Under the pieces are notes generated by a model. It did not search any database. It worked only from the letters and a program-made list of their open reading frames with translations, and had not been told where the DNA came from. Position numbers and translations under genes: made by a program. A stretch of DNA of 64,000 nt, taken from NCBI GenBank assembly GCA_030568195.1, contig JAJLTO010000001.1:620001-684000 (forward strand). Reading direction: 5' to 3'. This document shows positions 1-10,940 of the stretch, in pieces (positions within the stretch are counted from its first letter, which is position 1; the number at the start of each line of letters is the position of its first letter). The DNA is from Dipodascopsis uninucleata var. uninucleata. Lineage: Eukaryota > Ascomycota > Lipomycetes > Lipomycetales > Lipomycetaceae.

Positions 1-1671
1 ACCGCAGAGTTTTCTGTCAGTGAGACAGATGGATTTGAGACTGCGAAGGATGCACCCACAAGTGACGAGGAGGTTACAAATGTTGCCCTAGCAGGTTCCT
101 ATACAGAAACAGAGGAATACTTGACCGGCTTGGAATCTGTCGGTTCTAGACATAATTTGGAGGAAGATGACTATACTGAAACTGAACAAGACAGTCCTTC
201 AAAGTCGCGTATCAGAACTATCGAAGACATGACTGATGATGATGAAGATATTATGGGTGCCAATGTCTTACGATCTAGACTAAGCGTCAGAAATCTGAAG
301 ACCAAGGTAAAAAGAAACAGTGGGAGTTTCGCTCCAACTGCTCTTTTCGATGAGCTTGGATCTAGCCCATTTGCTTCGGACAAGACTCCCACCAAGTTCA
401 TTCCTTCCGAGCGTGTTAGTATGGAGCCATTGACTGCGGTTGCTAGCAATAATGTTGTTGAAGTTATCAAGACCGTGGAAGTTCCTGTTGAAGTTATCAA
501 GGAAGTTATAAAGGAAGTTGAGGTGATCAAAGAAATTGAAGTTATTAAGGAGGTTCAGGTACCTACCGAAGTCGTTAAGGAGATCGAAGTACCTGTCGAG
601 GTGATTAGAGAGGTTGAGGTTCCTATTGAAGTGATCAAAGAAGTGGAGGTTCCTGTAGAAGTTATCAAGGAAGTACCCGTTGAGATAATAAAGGAAGTTC
701 CTACGGAAGTTGTCAAGGAAGTAGAGGTTCCCAAGGAAGTTGTGCGTACTGTGCATATCACCAGAGAGCCACCTCCTCCAACAGTTGAGTCTGTTATTGC
801 TGATGCAAAGCGCTTCTCTATGGTTGCACTCTCGCGTAATGATTATGATACTCTCATGTCTAACTTGCATGATTATGAGTCAAGAATGATTGATACATCT
901 TCCGGAACGCAGGCTGATACTTATGAAGGATTACACTCGAGCCATGATCCTGATGAAATCACATTCGGTTCTCCAAACACTTCGATAGAGCAGCCGAAGT
1001 CTATTAACGTGCAGGGTACTGTGAGTCCTGCTGTCATTCGAGAAAATAATCAATACTATCATGGTAGCATGGTTGCTCCACAGCTTATCCATGCTATTAC
1101 GCAGACCATGATCGGCGAGGAAATATGGAAATATACGAGAAAGCGCGGAAGACAGACTATGTCACAGAATAGGCATAGGCGTTATTTCTGGATCCATCCG
1201 TATACCAGAACTATCTATTGGAGTGATCGTAATCCCTCATTGGGTAATGAAGCAAGAGTGAAGTCTGCCCAGATTGAAGATGTGAAGGTCGTTGGTGATA
1301 ATAATCCTTATCCGCCAGGATTATGCCACAGCAGTATTGTTGTTTCTACAGCCACCCGAACTCTGAAGATCACTTGCCCTACCCAAGAGCGACATGATAT
1401 TTGGTACAACGCATTATCGTTCCTGCTTTTACGCGATTATCCATCTGTCCAGGGGCACCAGCAGGATGTAAGACATTATCATGAATTTGAAGGTTTAGAA
1501 AGTATTCAAAGAAGTAGGATTGAAAGGGAGGATGAGAATATGGAAGGATTAGAGAATGTGCGGGTTTGTTGTAATGGTATGTATCTATAAATGATTTCAA
1601 TTGCGGCGATATATTGTTTTTATTAACGTTCATGTACAGGAAAACATGATGTTTCAAGACTGCATCATTAA
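1..1671 (+). CDS. NUM1: Num1/Mcp5-type cortical anchor protein, 3' part (PH domain)
   Basis: Partial gene, open at the left edge. Exons are 1-1576 and 1640-1671 (donor GTATGT, acceptor ACAG), giving 535 visible residues and a C-terminus ending GKHDVSRLHH. Residues about 150-255 are tandem repeats of the unit VPVEVIKEV and variants (nt 448-770). Residues about 355-475 form a pleckstrin-homology domain starting near IGEEIWKYTRKRGR. In yeasts Num1 binds plasma-membrane phosphoinositide through this PH domain, anchors mitochondria at the cortex and captures dynein for nuclear movement. The PH domain position and the GKHDVSRL tail fit Num1/ApsA/Mcp5. The N-terminal coiled coil that contacts mitochondria lies outside the window. 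Acidic Ser/Glu-rich sequence precedes the repeats. Confidence 0.85.
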
Positions 1672-2983
1672 ATATTGACAATTTGGTTTACGTTTATATC
1701 GGGATATTTACTTCAGTTCCATATATTCCTTCGCAGATCAGTTAGAATCTACTATCAAATGCTTTAAAAAAGACATCAGCTAATCAGATGCGCTCAAAAA
1801 ACTGTACAACACAATCGAATCGAACCGAAACTGTTATATCGCATGCTGTTGAGTTAGAACCTAGTACTACTACGTTGATGGAATTGTTGAAACTTGTTAT
1901 AAAGTTCATTCGTTTACAATATTAAATCTAACAGAAGACAACTATTCAATTTTCCGTCTTATAGTTTGATTATAGCATGCTTACCTGCCTTGATTCAATA
2001 ACTTGCTCAGCGATCATTTATACTGTCCTTAATGTCACTCGTTTAATTAATACCGGCCTGATCGTTAATGCTAACTATTGCTGATATGTATGCGCTTTAT
2101 ACTCATCTTAAGAACCTTTTGCTGATCCAACCATTCGATGCACTCCTATCTTTTCTCCTTAATAGATACATATGTATCTATATTTTCTTAGTTTTTACTT
2201 GAGCTAAATAATTTGAATATATAAGTTTTAATTGGTATATACTCTCAAAGTTCTTTGTAGAATATATACTCGATCTATTGGAATATAGGAAGAGTAAGAA
2301 ATTCTTGAAGAGAAAGAAGAATATTACAAGAAATAAAGTTATTTGGTGACGAGGTCTTTTTCTTGAATATAAACGTACACTTTTTCCCTTAACCCTTTTA
2401 TACGATTTAATATTACTAGGAATCATTGTTAAATTTCTAGCCAAACTTTTTCCTTCTATAAATTGTTGTGATCTCAATATTCAAGCATTCCATTTTTATT
2501 GTCTTTATATATTTGTATTTGGCGCCATAAACAGCTTATAGTTGCTTTATTTTACTATAAATTTTGATATCAGTCCATTTATTCTTCTTCTATATTCTTC
2601 TGTATTTACTATATCTCGATCCTAGCAAGGATGAACGGCTAAGGAATCGAGACAGTGCACGATATACACAACAGAAGTACGATATTCTAAGTTGCATTAT
2701 TACATGCGGCTCATTCGTGCCAAAACGGTAGAGATGAAGGAAATGCGAAGAACGTTTTATATAAATGATGTGACAGTATTAAAATAATATATTATAGTAT
2801 AATCCAATGTAGTCTAGTGTATAAGGAGATATACTTCGTTAAATATAAACATAATAATTCGAAAAAAGTACTGTTTATGAGACAAAATCAAAACTTCTCT
2901 ATATCAAGAAGAATAAGACAAGGATCATGAAACTTTCTTCACAAAGGTGATGAGCTACGTAAGAGCTACATAACTCTGACTAT
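1672..2983. other. AT-rich intergenic region between convergent genes
   Basis: The stretch lies between the 3' ends of NUM1 and the THEM6-like gene. It is strongly AT-rich with no credible ORF. It contains a 20-bp perfect palindrome at 2162-2181. Nothing else was recognised. Confidence 0.6.
2162..2181. repeat. 20-bp perfect palindrome
   Basis: The sequence ATAGATACATATGTATCTAT equals its own reverse complement. It lies between two convergent genes. No function is known; it could be chance in AT-rich DNA or form part of a 3'-end signal. Confidence 0.6.
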
Positions 2984-3834
2984 CTAAATACCCTCTTCAT
3001 GTTCTAGTTGATCCAAATCAAGAAGTCCCTGAACCTTTTTTCGGCCCTCTCGGCCCTTCAGTTCGACTTCTGGAGTCCATAAACCACAGGCTTCGAGGCA
3101 TTCTTTGGGAGGAACGGTCTTGCGACCGAATTTACATACATATTTCGCGACAGACACCGCACAGAACTTCTTACCTCCGTCCGTGTAGAATTTACTGACA
3201 ACGAAAAGCCACTTGTCATCCCAGCCCACAACTTTCGATTTGATCTGAAACTGAACCAATGGCTTGATCTCGCGACGGAAGATGGTGCTCACAGCACCAA
3301 GAGCAACGTATGGGAACTTGCCGGTCTTACTTCTACTATCATTAATCCACTTCTTGAAAACATCAGACACGACTTCCGTTCTAGCGATATCCAGGTCTGA
3401 GAAGTAGGTGGAGTTTGACTTATGACCATTCAAGTCACATTCGGATAAAGGTGAGCGTGTAGTGTATGTTCTACTGCGGAAGACATCAGCTTCGAGAGCT
3501 GGTGGATTTTTGATAAACAAAAGATTATAAAACAAGGCTGTATAGAACCTTACATGCCTAGAGTAGAGACAACAGATGTCCAGAATTAGCTAATGATATT
3601 CAAAATTATTTTAGTCCTGAGGCCATTATAGTGCTTCATCAGAACATATTCCTCCTGGCTATTGATTTTTTTCGAGTTATTTTCTTCGTAGCGCTGTTCC
3701 ACTCCACGAAAAAACTACTCAAGTCCGTATAGCATAACAAGTCAAGATTCTTACCAATAAAAAGGCGCGTTCTTTAGATTTACAAGCCAGTATATGCCAT
3801 TTAGGGCTCCGAAGATGCTCGTAAGACTCCACAT
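2984..3834 (-). CDS. THEM6-like hot-dog-fold (4HBT) thioesterase family protein
   Basis: Two exons, 3834-3755 and 3557-2984, join in phase 2 (TG/G = Trp) to give 217 residues. The intron has donor GTAAGA and acceptor CTCTAG. The N-terminus (residues 1-27, rich in aromatic and hydrophobic residues, ending KNAPFYW) looks like a membrane anchor or signal segment. The body has the family signature ECDLNGHKSNSTYFSDLDIAR near residue 65, followed by a hot-dog core. Fungal and animal THEM6-like proteins share this arrangement. The family is related to acyl-CoA thioesterases, but substrate and activity are largely unproven. The split Trp codon and the unbroken match to NSTYFSDLDIAR support the gene model. 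It reads convergently with NUM1. Confidence 0.75.
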
Positions 3835-4414
3835 TGTGTACAGGTCTCTGACTCACGGATTGTTGTCCCAGTATATAAGAACGAATAAATAAATCACATT
3901 AAACTGATAGAGTATAAGCGTTAAATAACGTATACTACCGTCAGTTGAAGGCGAAAAAGATCCTCCCCGAAAACGCCGATACAAACGACCAATGTCTCCG
4001 GCAACTGTGTTTAAGCCGAGGTTCAATCTACCAATTTATATGACCCAACAAAAAGAGTTCATCGCAAACTGAAAAACTACATACAAATAGAGTCTGCGGC
4101 TGTTCTGGAATGAGAAAGACTATTTACCAGTAAACCTTAAGTTACCATACCTCTAAATGTCTAGCTGATATGATTTTTACAACAAGAATTAGACCATCTC
4201 GCATTAAGATCATATTCCCAAAATATCTAGAATTGCATTGCTTAGAGTACTGTTGACTAGCATAAATTACATTTCATTCTGATTGTATATAGCATACTTA
4301 ACAAATCATATATATACATGCTGGACCCTGTTTCATTATTCCATTAACAAGGCTCTCAGGTAAAGCTATTATAAAACCCTACTTGTATAATTCCGCTGCA
4401 TTACAAACGTCAAA
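3835..4414. other. Intergenic region, promoter of the THEM6-like gene
   Basis: This holds the upstream region of the minus-strand THEM6-like gene and the 3' end of the next minus-strand gene. It is AT-rich and no motif was recognised. Confidence 0.5.
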
Positions 4415-5578
4415 TCAGAGAGCTCTAATGTCGTCTAATGTCACAGGCGACATAATCTCAAAGGACCGTTCATTTTGATCATCAGTCTCCTCCTTATCAT
4501 GCTCATAAGGTCCAGATGAAATACGGCCCGCATCCTGCTTCAGTAAAGTAACATCAATAACATTCTCATTGCCCATTCGCCTGGCAGATCTGCTATAAGA
4601 TGCACTTGACGCAGAGCTCACCACTTCCTTGACTCTATTGGTAGGTATCCGTGCACTAACCTCGCTAATTAAAGCACTTGGACGTTCAACCAGATTCTGC
4701 TCATCTGCTGTTTTAGTAATTCTCTCTCCTTCATTTTCCTCCTTGTCCTTTTCGTTAGATACCTCTTTATCTTTCCCGTACGATTGATCATCAGAGCCGT
4801 CGTTGACATCGCTCCGTTCGTCAATATTGCTCTCATCCTCTTCAACTTGTTTTCGTAGACTTCTAGTATCCTCTTGCATTCTACTTCTCTCAAATTCCAT
4901 TGCCCTTATATATTCATCCTGCTCTTCCACTTGATTTTTTAGCAACTGAATAGTCTCGATGGCATCACGCAGTTCACGCTCGAGACCAAATATTCTGTTT
5001 CGTAAAATACTCTCGATTGTGCCTGGCTTATATCTTTCCCTTCTAATCGTCTCTTCAGAATATCCATCGCGTAGAATCCTCTTTTGCTTGAGTTCACTTG
5101 AAGGGATGATGTTCTCTTGCTGTGTCTTTTGTGGTTGCTGTTGCTGTGATTGAGGCGTTTGCTGCAAATGCAGTGATCTATGAAAATCCGAGTAAGGAGC
5201 CGATGAGCTACTCTCTCGCATGCCATCTAGATTTCGGAGTTCTCCTGGATTACTCTCGATCTTTCTCCTTTTACTATAAATTAGGATCTCATCATCGTCA
5301 TCCAATTCTTCGCTTTCCGCTAAGTCAACATTGCTTCCAGCGGGGTTCGAGTGCGATTCTCTCGAAGCCACCACAGGTTTACCATTCGCAAGTGATGATA
5401 AGGCAGCGTTCTGTAGTCCACGTTCCTTAGTATCTGTATATCTGGTCCTTGACGACCGTGCCTGATCCGCTCTTCTCTTTCTTTCTTTCCTAGCATTTTG
5501 CTGTGCTTCAAACTCTTGAAATTCCTGCACGGTCTTTGCCCATGCAGATTTCACGTTTGTGGCTAACCTACCGAACAT
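4415..5578 (-). CDS. Unknown coiled-coil protein, 387 aa
   Basis: Intronless gene starting MFGRLATNVKSAW; I do not recognise the family. The N-terminus is a basic amphipathic stretch (MFGRLATNVKSAWAKTVQEF, then QNARKERKRR). Residues about 45-180 are polar and low-complexity, with a Gln-rich patch near 140-155. A clear coiled coil occupies about residues 185-250 (heptads around RIFGLERELRDAIETIQLL and VEEQDEYIRAMEFERSR). The C-terminus is acidic, then Ser/Arg-rich, ending MSPVTLDDIRAL. The layout resembles spindle-pole, golgin or kinetochore accessory proteins, but this is inference. An ACGCGT (MCB-like) site lies 110 bp upstream, which would fit G1/S expression. Confidence 0.7.
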   Translation of the reverse strand: MFGRLATNVKSAWAKTVQEFQEFEAQQNARKERKRRADQARSSRTRYTDTKERGLQNAALSSLANGKPVVASRESHSNPAGSNVDLAESEELDDDDEILIYSKRRKIESNPGELRNLDGMRESSSSAPYSDFHRSLHLQQTPQSQQQQPQKTQQENIIPSSELKQKRILRDGYSEETIRRERYKPGTIESILRNRIFGLERELRDAIETIQLLKNQVEEQDEYIRAMEFERSRMQEDTRSLRKQVEEDESNIDERSDVNDGSDDQSYGKDKEVSNEKDKEENEGERITKTADEQNLVERPSALISEVSARIPTNRVKEVVSSASSASYSRSARRMGNENVIDVTLLKQDAGRISSGPYEHDKEETDDQNERSFEIMSPVTLDDIRAL

Positions 5579-6315
5579 CCTTTAATTTGCACTTTGAGCT
5601 TTCTTTTCTAAATAAATTGAGGATCGCTGGGTTTATTATATTAGAGAAAGAGGGACTAATGCAATTCTCAAAACAAAAAATTATGCAACGCGTTAGTTTA
5701 TTGCTGTGCGCACAGATAAGGGCAATTAAAGCACAACACCTCAGATGGTTACAAAAGAACCTACCGTAATAAAATAAAATAGATCAGTATCTTACGTATG
5801 TTCATTAAGATAAGATGAGATAATTGCTAGCATACATGAAAACATACAACATATAATACATTATTAAATAATACTAAGAACTGAGGTTACAAAAAATAAA
5901 ACAACAGTTGAAAACAAAGATATAACAAATAGCTTAGCCAAAGCCGATAACAATAAACAATAAAAATTATATAAATAATATCAGGAATTCGTGAAATAAA
6001 TAGAGTAAAAAGAAATATTTCTCTCAGATAGCAAATTTTGGATGATTAAAAAGATAGCCTGTATCAATTAGTTAATATATAAAATCTCTATAGCCTTCGA
6101 ATGAATATCTGCATTTAGCACGTCACATTCGCTCCGAATATTTAGAATCCTACCCATTATGTACATATGAAAGAAAAGAACTTTAAAACTAGAAAGGAAC
6201 AGAACTGTAAAAAAAAAAGAGTCCATCAGAAAGTACTGTTCGTTAGAGGCATTTTAAATCATGAAGCAATGAAATGAAAAAAGCAAAGAGATAAATATTT
6301 TGAATGCCATTATCC
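5579..6315. other. AT-rich intergenic region
   Basis: Upstream region of the coiled-coil gene (minus strand) and 3' flank of the transcription factor gene. A small plus-strand ORF across 5503-5769 overlaps the coiled-coil gene start and looks accidental. Apart from an ACGCGT site at 5688 nothing was recognised. Confidence 0.5.
5688..5693. promoter_or_regulatory. MCB-like box (ACGCGT)
   Basis: ACGCGT is the MluI cell-cycle box bound by MBF in yeasts. It lies 110 bp upstream of the start of the minus-strand coiled-coil gene. Single copy, so suggestive only. Confidence 0.35.
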
Positions 6316-9118
6316 TTAAATCATATAACGACTATTGGGATGCGCTAAACCACTAATATAGTTCGTGCCCGTTGATGGTTGGGGGTAGGTCCTAAAGGAC
6401 ATATTATTGTCGGCTGTATCTGTTCCATTATTATTATTGTTGTTCGTGTTGGTGGTGGTAATAGAAGCATTATTGTTATTGCTGTTATTGTTGTTAGCAG
6501 CATCCGTGGGAATTTCAGGAATCCATAGATCAGCAAAGTCATCGACTGAAAACGCTTGATCCAAGAAGCTAGTGGGATTTGGTAAATCGGAAAACATCTC
6601 AAGGATCTGATTTTCTAATGGCGTAGCTCCAGCGTTCGCAGTTCCAGTACTTTGCGGAGTCTGGGGATCAGTTAACGGAATATATGTAGGTACAAATTGA
6701 GGTACACTAACAGTATTTTGGGGACCTGTCGTTAGCATACCCGAATCTGCGATTCTAGAACTAGTAACAGCCATGGACGGCGGCTGGATGCCGATCGAAG
6801 TTGCCATAGATGACGGTATGGTCGTCGTAGGTCTAGAGATTCCAGAGACTCGAGAAGCCAATGATGTTGCTACCACATGTTGAAGCGCCTCTTCAGCATT
6901 TCTGAATTCCACGTCTTCTTCCAGCTTTCTAAACACTGTTCTTGCCATACCACCCATGGCTTCTGCAACCCACCATGTCTTTGAGAGGTTATCAAGAACT
7001 GCACAACTCTCATGCCATCCAGCAGTTGCTTCCGGTGAAGGAAATAATCTAAGAAACACTGTCAAACATAAAGAGACTGTGTAAGGAACAACCGGGAAAG
7101 GTGGAAGGTTTGGTTGAGACTTAACAATGTGAAGAATCTGAGAAGTAGAGTGCAGCAAAATAGACGCATTGAGCTCAGGCTCCTCTGGAGCACGCTTGTG
7201 AGCTAGGATACAAGCCGCATGTCGAATCAGCTGTAATAATGCAGCAAAAGGTGAAGACTTAATATCATATCCATATGACACCTCGACGTCAACTTCTAAC
7301 GGCAATTGAGAACCCACAGGACGATACATTCCTATGACATCTTCAAGGATTTTACAAACTTCATACAGCTTTGAGAGCCAGCCTTCCTCATAAACAGTCA
7401 GAGGACTAACGCCAACATCATCTAGCCTTGATATCAGCGGTCTCGCAGAAACACATGCAGAGATACGATCCAGGCACCACAAACACCACCATAGTCGTCT
7501 CATAGCGGCTTGATCAGGGTGTGATCGTCTTTCATGGTGGATACCTAAAAAGTGAGCATAGTGAAAGGCCAGTTCCAAATCAGAACAAGACCTTTCCAGT
7601 CCATCAGAACCTTCGGAATGTAGAGAGAGAAGAGCAAGTACACGAGTAACCGTAAGCTTATCTCGCTCAACTTCTGCAAACATGAGAGCGCGTATTTTCG
7701 TAGCAACCATAGAAGCAAATTGTCGTGGAGAGCGCGGAGTGATATACTTTCTTGCAGCCGGATGACGGCATGCGGCTAAAGTGACAGCGTGCAAGAGAAG
7801 AGTAGGGCATTCGTCACGCATGTGCTGTTGCATAAATGTTTGCTGGTCAAACAACGGTAAAAAAGGATGTATATTTTCAAAATATACATTCAACAGGCCC
7901 TCTCTGTCGTGTCGTGATGGCAAATCAAATGCATGAACTGAATCGAGATACGTCAGTAAATGTTGATTGACTGGCTGGTGCATGGATGCTCCTTTCACCC
8001 AAACACCTATTCGATCTTTCTCTACGTTATGTAAAGTTAAGAGAACGGAAGCAGGGTCCAAATCACCAATAAATCTAGTTGAACCTATGTCATTTGTTGC
8101 AGAAGATGTTGCTATATTCTTCCGGCTTGTTTGATGTCTCGCAGCAGATTCACGACTATTGCCATCTAAAATAGAAACGTCATTGCCAAGATCTGAAAAT
8201 GTAGCAGCCGTTGAGGATGCTACAGGGGCATGTGCTGCTGCTTTAGCAGCTGCTGCTGAAGCTGAAGCACTCTTCATAGGTATAGATGCTGTGGCTGTTG
8301 TAGGTCGCAAACCTTGAGAATGCTCAGTCTTAACATTGAGTGAACCGGAAGATGAATGCATACCACCATTGCTAATTCCAATGCTAGAGTTGCTATTGCG
8401 ATGAAGATCCGAATCCGTTCCGAGACGTCCAATGTTGTCATTGATATTACTATTATTAATTTTATTATTATTACTACTATTGCTGCTTTTGCCGTTACTG
8501 CTGCTACCGTTGCTACTATCGTTATTAACCGAACTACCAAAATCGGGAAACTCTGCAGATGTTGGCGAGATGGACGCTCTAGCTGCTTTCACCAGCTTCT
8601 CGGTTAACTTTTTGCTGTCTTCATAATCGTCAGATACACTAGATTCTTTCCGATCCTCTTCAAGCGATATTGGAACAAGACTGAGAGTTATATTAGCAAC
8701 TGCAACCTGGTGCTCGTTTTAGCATATACCAGCGAATCCAAAAGCACATACCTGCAGGGGATGTTTTCTTTCATGCATGGCGCACATCTTTCGTGATTTT
8801 TGAAGGGCGGTTCACATCGTTTCTAAACATGAAATCAGAGTGTTAATTAGCAGTTAGATCTACCACAATCTAGTACAAGCACTGTCCGCCTCTTACTGGT
8901 GCTAATGACACCTGCTCTTCGAGAGCAGGTGCCATCACGATAATACTAATTTCCACCTACAGCGCAAAAGCAAAACAAAATCGCATCATGCCGCAATGAA
9001 TAGTATTAGCAATAAAAATTAAAATTTAACGTACCCTTCGCCGTTTGCACTGCTCGCATGCTTTGTGAGCACGCTTACGTTTACGATAGCCCTCATCGTT
9101 CGCCGGAAAGACGAACAT
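6316..9118 (-). CDS. Zn2Cys6 transcription factor with fungal_trans domain
   Basis: Three exons, 9118-9035, 8822-8752 and 8680-6316, give 839 residues. The binuclear zinc cluster spans all three exons: CEQC at residues 20-23, then a cysteine after KRRRKR, then C-x9-C-AP-C-x6-C, i.e. CX2CX6CX9CX2CX6C, preceded by the basic stretch RKRKRAHKA. A Ser/Asn-rich low-complexity linker follows. The middle homology region (fungal_trans) starts around VYFENIHPFLPLFDQQTF and includes RRLWWCLWCLDR. The C-terminus is Asn/Thr-rich (runs of N near the end) and may be an activation region. Family members bind CGG-type sites as regulators; the target is unknown. Intron 1 holds a perfect 10-bp-arm hairpin, and a very long non-coding region lies upstream. 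Confidence 0.9.
8909..8931. repeat. Perfect inverted repeat inside intron 1 of the transcription factor gene
   Basis: Arms CACCTGCTCT and AGAGCAGGTG flank a 3-nt loop. The element lies in the 211-nt first intron (9034-8823), so it could fold in the pre-mRNA or act in DNA. Each arm includes an E-box-like CACCTG/CAGGTG. Confidence 0.7.
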
Positions 9119-9886
9119 GGCAGCAAATGAAAGGACAGGACTTTAAGCAGAAGTTTGGAGAAACCCGAAGAATAACCAGGAAACGCTCCGCCTAACACCG
9201 ACAGCAAGCACTTAATACAGAATTTATATATGTATGTATTATATTTGAGAGAGCTGAAACGAAACGAGACGAAAGTCCAGTGTGCTTATGAAGGCGTTCT
9301 CATACACAAACAATAGATAGTCGCGGCGAGTCAAACAAAATCCAGTTTAGGACGCAAAGGTACTTAGGTTAGATTGCTGCAAAAAGCTTGGATACCTGTT
9401 TCAACGAGTGGCCTGGGACGAGTGTAGTTTTGCTAGTTCGCGAATCGATTAAACCAGTATTGCAGCTGTTTCCGCCGCCTTAGAGGATCCCGCTTCTCAG
9501 ATACCGCAAAATAATATGCGTACACCTTCAGCGGAAGTCATGCTATATTCAATAGCGCATGAATGCTTAGTTCGCTGGAAAAAAATCAAAAATCTGATTG
9601 AGTTAAGCTGCTTTGTCGTTGTACATAAGTGAATCTGCGAGCAATAAATATATGTATGGATTTTATTTTTATTTATAATCGAGGACGAGGAAAGATGCTT
9701 TGAGAGAGCTTAAACGCAATAAAAATTTAGAGTGAAAAGAAGACTCTTACTACTATTTATTGTGGGGGCCACACCTCTCTTTAATCCACCTTTTCCTTGG
9801 GTTACAAAGCATAAAATAAAACGACTTCACGATAATTACACTGCTATGGTCTTCGATGCATCCTTACCCTCTGGTCTCTAGCTGAG

Positions 9887-9896
9887 TATGCGCATA
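9887..9896. repeat. 10-bp palindrome TATGCGCATA
   Basis: Perfect palindrome in the region upstream of the transcription factor. Possible homodimer binding site; no known match was assigned. Confidence 0.35.
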
Positions 9897-10351
9897 GTAG
9901 AAAGCCTACGGTGTGTGTATGTCCACTTAGGTGCCACATTGAGAGGGAAATAGCAGCAGAAACGTTAACAGTACCTAAACTCTCAACCACACTAACAAAC
10001 TGTGTTCACAGAAAAGTCTGACTGTTCTTATAATAGAGCAATTCCCTCTCCGCATATATTGTTCGTTATTTACGCAGCGCAGACTGTATCGTATTTTATG
10101 GAAGTACGTAGCTATCCCTGATAGATTGTCAGCTATGTGATCACTTAGCACTTGGTGACCACTAACGCTAGCTCACGAGCCAGTAAGCAGTACAGGCTGC
10201 GTGGGCAATGGTGTCTAATTTGGCGCCTGATTACTTGCTTGAATGTGTCTGACGATCGTGAAGGAGCCAATTGAGGTGTAGTAGCAGTAGCAGCTACCGT
10301 AGTGGTCATAGGCATAGGCGGAAAACTGAATTTTAAACTACTACCGGTGGC

Positions 10352-10359
10352 TATATAAA
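10352..10359 (+). promoter_or_regulatory. Consensus TATA box (TATATAAA)
   Basis: TATATAAA followed by G matches TATAWAWR on the plus strand. It sits at the left border of the GC-rich non-coding core, about 2.3 kb from the next plus-strand coding gene. If used, it would drive a transcript through the island. No RNA evidence is available. Confidence 0.35.
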
Positions 10360-10386
10360 GCGCTAGTTTGAAGCCACTTGTCCACC

Positions 10387-10398
10387 GTGGCCGGCCAC
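10387..10398. repeat. 12-bp perfect palindrome GTGGCCGGCCAC
   Basis: Self-complementary 12-mer about 30 bp downstream of the TATA-like box, with no spacer. It could be a regulator binding site or a chance palindrome. Confidence 0.45.
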
Positions 10399-10914
10399 TT
10401 TGAACGTCTTTTGGGTCTGGTATCAGCAGACGACGTTGCGATTCTGCGTAAAACCACCACCGCCATCGTGGCTATTAGCAAGACAGCAAGCTGCGAGCGA
10501 GCGCGGCCGGGGAGGACCAAAGTGCCTTCGTGTTCTACAGCCTTTGTCAATGCGTTGTTTTTTTTACTTTCTGTTAATGTCCGTAAGAGCCGGCATGCTG
10601 CTGGCATTCCGTGCTAACACCAACCAGTGAGGACTACTACGTGCCTACTACATGCAAAACATCAGCTGCGCGCTGTTGTAAGTGGTGCAGTTGCTGGGAT
10701 ATACAGGGCAATCACACCAGTACTGTGGATACCTACGAGATTATTCTTTTCACGGCCCCTCACCCTTGAGCACGCGGTACAGGGCCTGGAGTACAAGATC
10801 CTTTGTGCGATCCGCACACTCGCTGCGTAGCGTTCGCGGGGCAGCCGGAAAACCAGCGATCTTATTATATAGAGTGCCTAGCTTTATTGCTTACATCCTT
10901 CATCCTCCACCTGG

Positions 10915-10940
10915 AGCGCTGGTCTACTGTGACCAGCGCT
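10915..10940. repeat. Perfect inverted repeat, 10-bp arms
   Basis: Arms AGCGCTGGTC and GACCAGCGCT are separated by six bases (TACTGT). It lies in the middle of the GC-rich non-coding region. It would form a stable hairpin in RNA and a two-fold symmetric site in DNA. Confidence 0.7.

Noticed and set aside
171-870. Minus-strand open frames (119, 196 and 68 codons) opposite the Num1 repeats
   Set aside because: They arise because the sense repeats use few codons, so the antisense frames lack stops. The translated products are repetitive Thr/Ser or Asn/Leu strings with no domain.
1811-1826. tRNA B-box-like sequence on the minus strand (GGTTCGATTCG)
   Set aside because: The flanking T-stem and acceptor stem cannot pair and no A box is at the right distance.
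5503-5769. 88-codon plus-strand frame overlapping the start of the coiled-coil gene
   Set aside because: It lies antisense to a better supported gene start and has no recognisable content.
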